Source: Prevotella sp.
GTDB lineage: Bacteria > Bacteroidota > Bacteroidia > Bacteroidales > Bacteroidaceae
DNA length: 64,000 nt
Assembly (NCBI GenBank): GCA_017474515.1
Contig: JAFVHN010000006.1
Location: 94,692 to 158,691, forward strand
Reading direction: 5' to 3'
Below the pieces are notes generated by a model that worked only from the letters and a program-made list of their open reading frames with translations, made no database searches and had not been told where the DNA came from. The position numbers and the translations under genes are program-made. Shown in pieces: positions 32,354 through 40,046 of this stretch (positions are counted from its first letter, which is position 1; every line of letters starts with the position of its first letter).

Positions 32354-35302
32354 ATGAAGAACCCAAAAGTATTAGTAGCGGCATTGATGCTGAGCTGTTC
32401 GCTGGCGGCATCGGCAGCCGCCTTTGAGAGAAACGGCAACAGCGTCACCGTCAATGTGTCGCAGCCGAAGGAAGACGGCGCCCGCGTGGTGCGCCTTCAG
32501 GTCATTAACGAAAACATCATCCGTGTGCAGGCCACCTGCTACGATGCCCTGCCAGTGAAGAACAGCCTCATCGTGGTGCCGCAGAAGAAAGCCTTTACCG
32601 ACTTCACCGTCACCGAGCTGTCGTCCACCACCGTGGAGGTCGCCACGAAGAACGTGCGCGCCGTCGTCCAGACCGACAACGGCCGCGTGTCGTTCTTCGA
32701 CAGCGCCAGCCGCCCCATCCTTTCCGAGGTGGACGGCGGCAGCGGCAAGACCTTCAAGCCCTTCACCGTCCCCGACCGCGAAGTGGGCGTCGGACAAATC
32801 ACCGACGAGCAGCGCCACGGCCTCACCTGGCGGCTCCTGTTCAACAGCTCCCCCGACGAGGCCTTCTACGGCTTGGGACAGCACCAGGCCGAGGAGCTCA
32901 ACATGAAGGGAAAGAACGAAGACCTCTTCCAGTACAACACCAAGGTGTCGGTGCCCTTCGTCATCTCCAGCCGCAACTACGGCCTGCTGTGGGACTCCTA
33001 CAGCTATTGCCGGTGGGGAAATCCCGACGACTACCTGCAGCTCAACCGCGCCTTCAAGCTCTACGACAAAAGCGGGAAGCCCGGCCACCTCACCGGCACT
33101 TACGTTGACCGCGACGGCAAGAAGGTGCAGCGCGACGAAGACAGCCTCTACTATGAATTCGACTGCCCTCCGACGTCGGCCATCGCCAATAGCACCGAGC
33201 CCGGCGGCATCAAGAACCTGCCCAAGGGCTTCAACCTCGAAGGCGCCAACGTCGTCTATGAGGGATTCCTCGAGGCCCCGGAAACCAACCTCTACCACTT
33301 CATCCTCTACTACGCCGGCTATATCAAGGTCTATGTGGGCGGAAAGGAAGTGGTCAGCGAGCGCTGGCGCACCGCGTGGAACCCCAACTCCTGGAAGTTC
33401 ACTGTGCCCATGGAGAAAGGCCGCAAGACGCAGCTGCGCATAGAGTGGCAGCCCGACGGCGGCGTCAGCTACTGCGGACTGCGCGTGGCCCAGCCGCGGT
33501 CGGAAAAGGAGCAGGGACGGCTCTCCCTGTGGAGCGAGATGAGCCGCGACATGGACTACTACTTCGTTTACGGGCACAATGCCGACGAAATCATCTCCGG
33601 CTACCGCACGCTCACCGGGAAGGCCCCCGTCTATCCCAAGTGGGTGCTCGGCTTCTGGCAGAGCCGCGAGCGCTATAAGACGCAGGCCGAGATAGAAGAG
33701 ACGCTGCAGGAGTTCCGCAACCGCCGCATCCCCGTGGACAACATCGTGCAAGACTGGAACTACTGGAAGCTCGACAGCTGGGGCGACCACACCTTCGAGA
33801 GCTCGCGCTTCCCCGACCCCCAGGCCATGCTCGACAAGGTGCACAGCCTCGGCGGACGCTTCATGATCTCCGTATGGCCGAAGTTCTACGACACCGTGGA
33901 TAACTACAAGGAGCTGGACTCCAAGGGCTGGATATACCATCAGGCCATCACCGACGACATCCACGACTGGCTCGGCTTCCGCGGATCGTTCTACGACGCC
34001 TACGATGCCGGAGCCCGCAAGATGTTCTGGCGGCAGATGGACGAACGCCTGTTCTCGAAATACAACCACGCCATCGATGCCTGGTGGATGGATGCCTCCG
34101 AGCCTAATGTCCGCGACTGCACCCCCATGTGGTACCGCAAGGCCCTGAGCGGCCCCACCGCCCTCGGCTCCTCCACCGAGTATTTCAATGCCTACAGCAT
34201 CGTCAATGCCGACGCCATCTACAACGGCCAGCGGTCGGTGGCGCCCAACCAGCGCGTCTTCCTCCTCACCCGCAGCGGCTTTGCCGGCGAGCAGCGCTAT
34301 TCCACCGCCACCTGGAGCGGCGACATCGGCACGCGGTGGGAAGACATGCGTGCCCAGATGACCGCCGGCCTCAACTACTGCATGTCCGGCCTCCCCTTCT
34401 GGGGCATGGACCAGGGCGGCTTCAGCGTCGAGAACAGGTATATGAGGGCACAGCAGGAGTACGACAAGACCGGCGTGGAGAACAGCGACCTCACCGAGTG
34501 GCGCGAGCTGCAGGCACGCTGGAACCAGTTCGGATGCTTCATACCCCTCTACAGGGCCCACGGCCAGTGGCCCCTGCGCGAAGTGTGGAACATCGCCCCC
34601 GACGACCATCCCTGCTACCAGACCATCGTGTGGTACGACAAGCTCAGGTACCGCCTCATGCCCTACCTCTACTCCATGGCCGGATGGGTATGGCTGAACG
34701 ACTACACCATGATGCGCGGGCTCGTCATGGACTTCAACGGCGACGGCAATGTCCTCGACATCCCCGACCAGTGGATGTTCGGCCCCGCTCTCATGGCCTG
34801 CCCCGTGGGCTACTACAAGGCGCGCAACCGCTCCGTCTATTTCCCCCGGCAGAACGGGTGGTACGACTTCTACACCGGCGAGTTCATAGAGGGCGGCCAG
34901 CGCCTTGTCGTCGATGCCCCCTATGATCGCATCCCCGTCTATGTGCGCGAAGGCTCCATCATCCCCTTCGGCCCCGAGCTGCAATACAGCGACGAGAAGC
35001 CCGCCGAGCTCATCAACCTCTATGTATATACTGGCAGGGACGCGCAGTTCATGCTCTATGAGGACGAGGGCACCAACTACAACTATGAGAAGGGGAAATA
35101 CGCCACCATCGACATCAGCTACGACGAGGCCGCGAAGACCTTGACCATCGGCGCGAGAAAAGGCTCCTTCAAGGGAATGCTCAAGCAGCGCCGATTCAAC
35201 GTCGTCGTCGTGTCGAAAGACCACCCCCAGCCCCTAAACCTTGAAAACCCGCAAGGGCAGATGGTCCTCTATGAAGGAAAAGAGGTGAAAGTAAAACTTT
35301 AA
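32354..35302 (+). CDS. GH31 alpha-xylosidase/alpha-glucosidase with PA14 insert
   Basis: A 982-residue secreted enzyme with signal peptide (VLVAALMLSCSLAASAAA). An N-terminal beta-sandwich (to ~residue 250) is interrupted at ~255-380 by a PA14 carbohydrate-binding domain (GFLEAPETNLYHFILYYAGY, IKVYVGGKEVVSERW). The (beta/alpha)8 domain follows (YPKWVLGFWQSRERY), with nucleophile D580 in DAWWMDASEPN and acid/base D657 in TATWSGDIGTRWED, then C-terminal beta-domains. PA14 inserted in the N-terminal domain is known from xyloglucan alpha-xylosidases such as Bacteroides ovatus BoGH31A, so alpha-xylosidase is favoured. No SusC/D genes are in the window; the neighbouring GH10-like gene may be unrelated. 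Confidence 0.9.
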   Translation: MKNPKVLVAALMLSCSLAASAAAFERNGNSVTVNVSQPKEDGARVVRLQVINENIIRVQATCYDALPVKNSLIVVPQKKAFTDFTVTELSSTTVEVATKNVRAVVQTDNGRVSFFDSASRPILSEVDGGSGKTFKPFTVPDREVGVGQITDEQRHGLTWRLLFNSSPDEAFYGLGQHQAEELNMKGKNEDLFQYNTKVSVPFVISSRNYGLLWDSYSYCRWGNPDDYLQLNRAFKLYDKSGKPGHLTGTYVDRDGKKVQRDEDSLYYEFDCPPTSAIANSTEPGGIKNLPKGFNLEGANVVYEGFLEAPETNLYHFILYYAGYIKVYVGGKEVVSERWRTAWNPNSWKFTVPMEKGRKTQLRIEWQPDGGVSYCGLRVAQPRSEKEQGRLSLWSEMSRDMDYYFVYGHNADEIISGYRTLTGKAPVYPKWVLGFWQSRERYKTQAEIEETLQEFRNRRIPVDNIVQDWNYWKLDSWGDHTFESSRFPDPQAMLDKVHSLGGRFMISVWPKFYDTVDNYKELDSKGWIYHQAITDDIHDWLGFRGSFYDAYDAGARKMFWRQMDERLFSKYNHAIDAWWMDASEPNVRDCTPMWYRKALSGPTALGSSTEYFNAYSIVNADAIYNGQRSVAPNQRVFLLTRSGFAGEQRYSTATWSGDIGTRWEDMRAQMTAGLNYCMSGLPFWGMDQGGFSVENRYMRAQQEYDKTGVENSDLTEWRELQARWNQFGCFIPLYRAHGQWPLREVWNIAPDDHPCYQTIVWYDKLRYRLMPYLYSMAGWVWLNDYTMMRGLVMDFNGDGNVLDIPDQWMFGPALMACPVGYYKARNRSVYFPRQNGWYDFYTGEFIEGGQRLVVDAPYDRIPVYVREGSIIPFGPELQYSDEKPAELINLYVYTGRDAQFMLYEDEGTNYNYEKGKYATIDISYDEAAKTLTIGARKGSFKGMLKQRRFNVVVVSKDHPQPLNLENPQGQMVLYEGKEVKVKL

Positions 35303-35408
35303 AGTGAAGAGTGGAGAGTGAAAAGTGAAGAGTGAAGAATTTTTCTACCAGCCTACAAAATGTCGGCAGCAATTCTTCACTCTTCATTTTTCACTCTTCA
35401 CTCTTTCC
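35303..35408. repeat. GTGAAGAGTGA-type inverted repeat between convergent genes
   Basis: AGTGAAGAGTGGAGAGTGAA units rise from the GH31 stop. After a centre CCAGCCTACAAAATGTCGGC, the strand switches to TTCTTCACTCTTCATTTTTC. The centre resembles CCAGCCTAAAATGATGGCGG at 3715-3734, so the whole inverted unit, not only the simple repeat, is conserved. Confidence 0.8.
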
Positions 35409-35789
35409 TTACCTTGTAAGTGCGATATAGCTGTTTTCAAACTCCTTGGGGTGTTTTCCGAGGAAGATGGCGTTGATGAGGCAGTTGGCTGCTATCTCCT
35501 CGTCGGTGAGGTCCACGGCGGCGTCTTTTTTCAGCTCTTTTCCCAACAGCACATCCCAGGTGGTGCGGAAATTCTGGTCGTTGGCACCGAAGAAATTGCG
35601 GTTGGAGAGGGGGTCGCTGATGACTGTGTAGCGGATGGTCTTGGCCGACGTGGTGGGACGCATGGCGGTGAGCAGGTCGAAGGCGTGACGGAACTCTTTC
35701 TTGTGCCGTTTGGCATTGGGGTACATGACGGCGACGGTGGGGAAGAGGTCGTCGAAGTCGAAGGATTCTAACAGGTATTTCAGTTTCAT
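35409..35789 (-). CDS. Small cytoplasmic protein, DUF6557-like
   Basis: A 126-residue protein starting MKLKYLLESFDFDDLFPTVA, then MYPNAKRHKKEFRHAFDLLT, RYTVISDPLSNRNFFGANDQ and a C-terminal DLTDEEIAANCLINAIFLGK. I associate it with the Bacteroidota-only DUF6557 family, of unknown function. It has no signal peptide or membrane segment. I start it at 35789, because the frame stays open upstream only through unrelated sequence of the exonuclease gene region. It lies downstream of exonuclease III on the same strand, separated by a GC-rich 83-bp spacer. Confidence 0.7.
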   Translation of the reverse strand: MKLKYLLESFDFDDLFPTVAVMYPNAKRHKKEFRHAFDLLTAMRPTTSAKTIRYTVISDPLSNRNFFGANDQNFRTTWDVLLGKELKKDAAVDLTDEEIAANCLINAIFLGKHPKEFENSYIALTR

Positions 35790-35872
35790 AGCAAAAATGT
35801 TTTTTTTAATGGTGATGGCGCAGGGTGGCCGTCGCCCTCCGGGGGAGGGGCGGCGGTTGCGGCACGGGGGTG

Positions 35873-36625
35873 TCAGGGATTGATGATGAGCTCGACGGGG
35901 CAGTGGTCGCTGCCCATGATTTCGGTGTGGATGGCGGCGTGGGCGACCTGGCTGAGGAGGCGCTGGCTGGTGACGAAGTAGTCGATGCGCCATCCGGCGT
36001 TCTTCTGCCTGGCCTGGAAGCGGTAGGACCACCAGGAGTAGGTGACCTGGGTGGGGTGGAGGGTGCGGAAGGTGTCGATGAAGCCGCTGCCGAGCAGCTG
36101 GCTGAACTTCGCGCGCTCCTCGTCGGTGAAGCCGGCATTGCGGCGGTTGGTCTTCGGGTTTTTCAGGTCTATCTCCTCGTGGGCCACGTTGAGGTCGCCG
36201 CAGAGGATGACGGGTTTCTGACTGTCGAGGTGCATGAGGTAGGCACGGAAGTCGTCGTCCCACGTCATGCGGTAGTCGAGGCGCTTGAGGCCGTCCTGCG
36301 AGTTGGGCGTGTAGCAGTTGACGAGGAAGAACCCGGGCATTTCAAGTGTGATGACGCGCCCTTCGTGGTCGTGGTGGTCGATGCCCATGCCGTAGGTGAC
36401 CGCCAGGGGCTGGTGCCTGGTGAAGACGGCGGTGCCGGAATAGCCTTTCTTCTCGGCGGAGTTCCAATAAACGTTGTAGCCCTGGAAGGGCAGGTCGAGC
36501 TGTCCGGCCTGCATCTTTGTTTCCTGCAGGCAGAAGAAGTCGGCGTCGAGTTGTGTGAACACATCGCTGAAGCCCTTGCCTTGGCAGGCCCTCAGACCGT
36601 TCACGTTCCATGAGATGAATTTCAT
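35873..36625 (-). CDS. xth: Exodeoxyribonuclease III (AP endonuclease)
   Basis: A 250-residue ExoIII/APE1-type nuclease: MKFISWNVNGLRACQGKGF (metal-binding Asn), FFCLQETKMQ (Glu), NCYTPNSQDG, PVILCGDLNVAHEEIDLKNP and a C-terminal WRIDYFVTSQRLL ... MGSDHCPVELII (catalytic DH). It incises DNA at abasic sites and removes 3'-blocking groups in base-excision repair. The start at 36625 gives the standard N-terminus; the frame runs upstream through a GC-rich repeat that encodes only low-complexity residues. Its transcription would have to start within or near that repeat block. Confidence 0.94.
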   Translation of the reverse strand: MKFISWNVNGLRACQGKGFSDVFTQLDADFFCLQETKMQAGQLDLPFQGYNVYWNSAEKKGYSGTAVFTRHQPLAVTYGMGIDHHDHEGRVITLEMPGFFLVNCYTPNSQDGLKRLDYRMTWDDDFRAYLMHLDSQKPVILCGDLNVAHEEIDLKNPKTNRRNAGFTDEERAKFSQLLGSGFIDTFRTLHPTQVTYSWWSYRFQARQKNAGWRIDYFVTSQRLLSQVAHAAIHTEIMGSDHCPVELIINP

Positions 36626-36629
36626 ATAA

Positions 36630-36895
36630 AAATAATTAAAAGAGCCCCCCTCTTGTCCCCCCAAAGGGGGGGAAGACGTGCGGCGCTCATGGCTCCTTGG
36701 GGGGGGGAGGTGGGGAAAGTTGAAAAATTTTGGCCCCCGATGGCCCCCTCTTGTCCCCCCTTGGGGGGAAGACGTGCGGGGCTCCCCTCCCGTAAGGAGG
36801 GGGGAAGCTTTGCCTTTCATGGCCCTTCGCCCTTTCCTCCCCCCTTTGGGGGGATTAGAGGGGGGCCACCGGGGCTATTGGGGGCTTCCTGTTCA
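36630..36895. repeat. GC-rich CCCCCCTTGGGGGG repeat block
   Basis: This gap is filled with several copies of the unit CCCCCCTTGGGGGGAAGACG followed by TGCGG (clear copies at about 36655-36685 and 36755-36780), plus the inverse form CCCCCCTTTGGGGGGATTAG near 36838-36857, and CCCGATGGCCCCCTC linkers. Multiple hairpins are possible. It separates exonuclease III from the M15 peptidase gene. Confidence 0.85.
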
Positions 36896-37687
36896 CGGAT
36901 TATCGGCGAGAATTTCGGGTCGGAACTCGAAGTGCATGGTGTCGTAATGGTACCATCGTCCGCCCCAGATGAAGCCGTGCTTCTCGAAGATGAGCACCAG
37001 CTCGTGGGGGATGCGGTTGGCGTAGGTGATGCGCTCCGTTTCCCCTTTCCCGGGGTTCTTCCATAGCCAGTAGTCGCTTTTGTCCACTCCGATGTCGATG
37101 GTCATGCCGTATGAGTGGGCGCTCTGCCGGTTGGCTCCTCTGACCTTCCTCCAGTAGAAAGTCCCCGACGATTTGAGGTAGGGGCGCAGGTTGGGATGGC
37201 GTGCGAGCTCGGCGGCCACGGCGCGCAGGCTGTCGGCGGCGCCGTTGATTTTGGTGAACAGCACCTTTTGTCCGAACCACGGCACGCTGACGAGGTTTTT
37301 CCTCACCTGAGCGTCGGAGGCTCCGTACATCTTCTTGAAAAGTTGTTCGCAACGGCTCCTGCCGGCATCCTGCAGGTATTCGGGTGTCCACGAGCGGCGG
37401 TTGTATTTGAACGCGAACATGTCCTCGGGGTCGGCATCGTCGAGTTTCTGGAGGAATGATTTGTTGCGCCCGTCGTCGTAGGTTATCATCGTGCCGTCGG
37501 AGAGAAGGAGCTGTCCGTTCTCATACTTCTTTATGAAGTTGGGGTAGGCTTTCAGCAGGATGGCGGCGCCCTTGGGCACCGTCTGCTGTGCCACGGCGTC
37601 GGCCTCGTGGGAGGTGAAAGAGCATACCAGGGCCACGGTACAGGCCATTATTGCCAGTGCTGCGGAATGTTTCAGTGGGTTGATCAT
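36893..37687 (-). CDS. M15-family peptidase (D,D/L,D-carboxypeptidase-like), secreted
   Basis: A 264-residue protein with an N-terminal signal segment (SAALAIMACTVALVCSF). Its C-terminal ~100 residues are a VanY/M15-type zinc peptidase domain: NRQSAHSYGMTIDIGVDKSD (His and Asp ligands in SxHxxGxAxD-like form) and GGRWYHYDTMHFEFRPE (third ligand). The central region (EDMFAFKYNRRSWTPEYLQD) is a family-specific lead. It probably trims peptidoglycan stem peptides in the periplasm. Short repeats flank it on both sides, so it looks monocistronic. Confidence 0.87.
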   Translation of the reverse strand: MINPLKHSAALAIMACTVALVCSFTSHEADAVAQQTVPKGAAILLKAYPNFIKKYENGQLLLSDGTMITYDDGRNKSFLQKLDDADPEDMFAFKYNRRSWTPEYLQDAGRSRCEQLFKKMYGASDAQVRKNLVSVPWFGQKVLFTKINGAADSLRAVAAELARHPNLRPYLKSSGTFYWRKVRGANRQSAHSYGMTIDIGVDKSDYWLWKNPGKGETERITYANRIPHELVLIFEKHGFIWGGRWYHYDTMHFEFRPEILADNP

Positions 37688-37699
37688 GATAAAATTTTA

Positions 37700-37975
37700 A
37701 AAGCCCCCCTCTGTCCCCCCAAAGGGGGGAAGACGTGCGGGCGAAGGGGGAGGTGAAAAAATTGAAAAGGTGAATGCCCCCGATGGCCCCCCTCTAATCC
37801 CCCCTTGGGGGGAAGATGTGCGGGGCACTCATAATTCAAAACTCCTATCTCACAACTAATACTCCCCCTTGGGGGGAAGATGTGCGGGGCACGGGGCTCC
37901 CCGATGGCCCCCCTCCTTACGGGAGGGGTTGGGGGTGGGCCATTAGGGGTTGGGCCATTAGGGGTGGGCTTCCCA
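37700..37975. repeat. GC-rich CCCCCCTTGGGGGG repeat block
   Basis: Three further copies of the CCCCCCTTGGGGGGAAGA unit followed by CGTGCGG or TGTGCGG occur at about 37715-37740, 37799-37826 and 37863-37890. They end in GGGTTGGGCCATTAGGGGTG tandem units to ~37965. This 310-bp gap between the M15 and YARHG genes contains no gene. Confidence 0.85.
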
Positions 37976-37998
37976 ATTCCCGGCTGGTGAACGGGCGG

Positions 37999-38391
37999 TT
38001 ATTCGTATTTCAGCAGGAAGTTGATGTTGGCCGTTTCAAACTTGTTGAGCTCCGAGGCGGGGATTTCCTTCCTCGTTCCGCGATACCAGCTCTGCTGGTT
38101 GAAATAGTTGCGGAGGGCGGGGTCTTTGAAGATGCGGCCGTGGCGGGCGTAGATGGAGTTCTTCAGCACGCGTATCTGGCCCCTGTCGTAGTTCTTGATG
38201 TCGTCGTAGCTGATGTAGCGCAGGGAGAGGTAGTCGTACTGCGTTCCCCAGACAACGTTGGAGCTCTTTTTCGTGGTGTTGTTGGTACGGGGAATGGAGG
38301 GCACCTGGGCACTGGCCTGATGGGCGGGTGCAAAGAGCATGGCCAACGCGAGGCCGGCAATGGCCATCGTCTTTTTCATCATTTGTTTCAT
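37999..38391 (-). CDS. YARHG-domain secreted protein
   Basis: A 130-residue protein: signal peptide (MAIAGLALAMLFAPAHQASA) and a C-terminal YARHG domain (YDDIKNYDRGQIRVLKNSIY, ARHGRIFKDPALRNYFNQQS, WYRGTRKEIPASELNKFETA), the tail usually seen on extracellular or peptidase-linked proteins. Function is unknown. I start it at 38391; the frame is open further upstream but without coding character. A weak -7-like TAATTTCG lies upstream on the minus strand near 38437. Confidence 0.82.
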   Translation of the reverse strand: MKQMMKKTMAIAGLALAMLFAPAHQASAQVPSIPRTNNTTKKSSNVVWGTQYDYLSLRYISYDDIKNYDRGQIRVLKNSIYARHGRIFKDPALRNYFNQQSWYRGTRKEIPASELNKFETANINFLLKYE

Positions 38392-38609
38392 GGCTTTCAA
38401 AAGTTTTGTTGTTAATAATTGGATGTTATTCGACTGCGAAATTACGCATTTTTTTCTATAATTACAAATAATGTGGCTTTTTCTTTTTGGAAGTGCAATG
38501 AAAGATGATGAAATGTGGCTTTTGCGTGGCCAACCGACAATGTCGCGGTTTTCGCCCATTGCCGTGGTAGGAATACTAAGGAAGAAGTCTTTGGCGCGAG
38601 GAAAAAGGA

Positions 38610-38644
38610 AAGGCGGGCTCCCCCAGTGTAAGGAAGTCCGCCTT
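38610..38644 (-). terminator. Terminator downstream of ribH
   Basis: AAGGCGGGCT (38610-38619) and AGTCCGCCTT (38635-38644) form a ~10-bp stem with one mismatch. On the minus strand it is followed by TTCCTTTTTCC, as expected for an intrinsic terminator of the ribH operon. The rest of the 38392-38727 gap shows no gene. Confidence 0.65.
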
Positions 38645-38727
38645 GGGAAATGATTGTTTTCCTGTTTATAAAAAACTCTTGAATTATGAGTTCTAATTGA
38701 TGGGGCGTTGTTACAGCCCGTCGGACA

Positions 38728-39204
38728 TCAGAATTTTGCCATCTTGATGGCCACCACAGCACATTCGTCGCCCTTGTTGCCATATTTTCCTCCTGCCCTG
38801 TCCTGGGCCTGTTGCAGGTCGTTGGTGGTGAGCAGGCCATAGACCACGGGGATGTTGTTGGTGGCATTCAGGTGAGCGATGCCCTGCGTGACGCCCTGGC
38901 AGATGTAGTCGAAGTGTGGCGTTTCGCCGCGTATGACACAACCGAGGATGATGACGGCGTCGTAGCCGTCGTTGAGCGTCATCTGGCGTGCGCCATAGAC
39001 GAGCTCGAAAGCTCCCGGCACCTTCTTGACATGGATGTTCTCGGGCAGTGCCCCGTGCTCCTCAAGGGTGTTGACGGCACCTTTCAGCAGCGCCCCCGTA
39101 ATATCGCTGTGCCATTCCGACACCACGATGGCAAAGCACATGTTGCTGGCATCGGGCACCGTGGCGTCGCCGGAGTTCGACAGGTTGTGGAGTGCTGAGG
39201 ACAT
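38728..39204 (-). CDS. ribH: 6,7-dimethyl-8-ribityllumazine synthase
   Basis: RibH condenses 5-amino-6-ribitylaminouracil with dihydroxybutanone phosphate, the penultimate step of riboflavin synthesis; it assembles as an icosahedral or pentameric shell. The 158-residue protein has [54 protein letters not shown] (substrate-binding His region) and [20 protein letters not shown]. It starts 4 bp after the TPR gene's stop, so they are one operon. No FMN riboswitch was recognised upstream. Confidence 0.95.
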   Translation of the reverse strand: MSSALHNLSNSGDATVPDASNMCFAIVVSEWHSDITGALLKGAVNTLEEHGALPENIHVKKVPGAFELVYGARQMTLNDGYDAVIILGCVIRGETPHFDYICQGVTQGIAHLNATNNIPVVYGLLTTNDLQQAQDRAGGKYGNKGDECAVVAIKMAKF

Positions 39205-39208
39205 GACG

Positions 39209-39901
39209 TTATTGCTGTAAGCGTTCTATGTACTTGTCAATGTCGGCACTCACCTGCGAGTTCACATATTTCTTCTTGATGTCCTGGAAGAGCTTTAGGG
39301 CCTCGTCCTTCTTGTCCTGGCTCTCAAGGATTTCTCCGGCCTGGAGCAGGAAGGTGGGGGCCAGCGTCCTGCTCAGCCCGTCGGCAGCCTTGGCGTCGGC
39401 CATGCTGGCAGCCTTCTTCAGGTTGTCAACAGCCTTGTCGTACTGTTTCAGGTGAGCGTAGGCGTTGCCAAGGGCAGCCACGGCAGCGGGGCTGACGAGC
39501 TGGTCGTCGGCGGTGGAGAACTTCTCGAGGTACTGCACGGCCTCCTGCCATTTGTCGAGGTTGGCATAGCAAAGGCCGGCATAGAGGTTGGCAAGGTTGC
39601 CGGCGTCGGTGCTTCCGAAATCGGAGGCAACCTTCAGGAAGCCCACGCACCCCTGCTTGTTGCCGTTGAGCGCATCGTTGTACTGCTCGTTGCCAAACAG
39701 TTCCTGGCATTTGGCCAGTGCGGTGCTCGCTTTGTTCTCGCGCGGAACGAAATACAGGTTCTTGGCCAGTGCCACGATGCCGATAATCACAATCAGTGCG
39801 ACAACGGCACCGATGATTGCCTTCTGGTATTTCAGGAAGAAGGCTTCCATCTTGTTGAATTCCTCAACATTTTGCTCTTTCTTTACTTTTACTTTTGCCA
39901 T
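39209..39901 (-). CDS. Membrane-anchored TPR protein (YfgM-like)
   Basis: A 230-residue protein with a cytoplasmic N-terminus ([20 protein letters not shown]), one membrane segment ([19 protein letters not shown], ~34-52) and then TPR-like helices ([40 protein letters not shown]). The topology matches YfgM/TPR_21 proteins, which chaperone exported proteins at the translocon. It lies 4 bp upstream of ribH; the pairing seems conserved in Bacteroidota although the functional link is not obvious. A -7-like TAATTTTG is at 39942-39949 on the minus strand. Confidence 0.82.
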   Translation of the reverse strand: MAKVKVKKEQNVEEFNKMEAFFLKYQKAIIGAVVALIVIIGIVALAKNLYFVPRENKASTALAKCQELFGNEQYNDALNGNKQGCVGFLKVASDFGSTDAGNLANLYAGLCYANLDKWQEAVQYLEKFSTADDQLVSPAAVAALGNAYAHLKQYDKAVDNLKKAASMADAKAADGLSRTLAPTFLLQAGEILESQDKKDEALKLFQDIKKKYVNSQVSADIDKYIERLQQ

Positions 39902-40046
39902 TTTATTATGTTTTTGAAATTTCGTTTCTTGAAAAACGGTGCAAAATTACATATTTTAATCCATATACTGAAATTTATCGTTGAATTTTTTCGTTTTTTA
40001 TGCGCGAAACGGTTTTTTCAAAACATGTGTGACATTATTTCCTGTG

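Noticed and set aside
32372-35224. Very long open frame (~950 codons) opposite the GH31 gene
   Set aside because: Its product is low-complexity (Val, Gly, Glu, His, Ala) and has no domain. Such antisense frames arise from the GC-rich codon use of the real gene.
38728-39204. FMN riboswitch controlling ribH
   Set aside because: ribH follows the TPR gene by 4 bp and no RFN-like conserved structure was seen before either gene.
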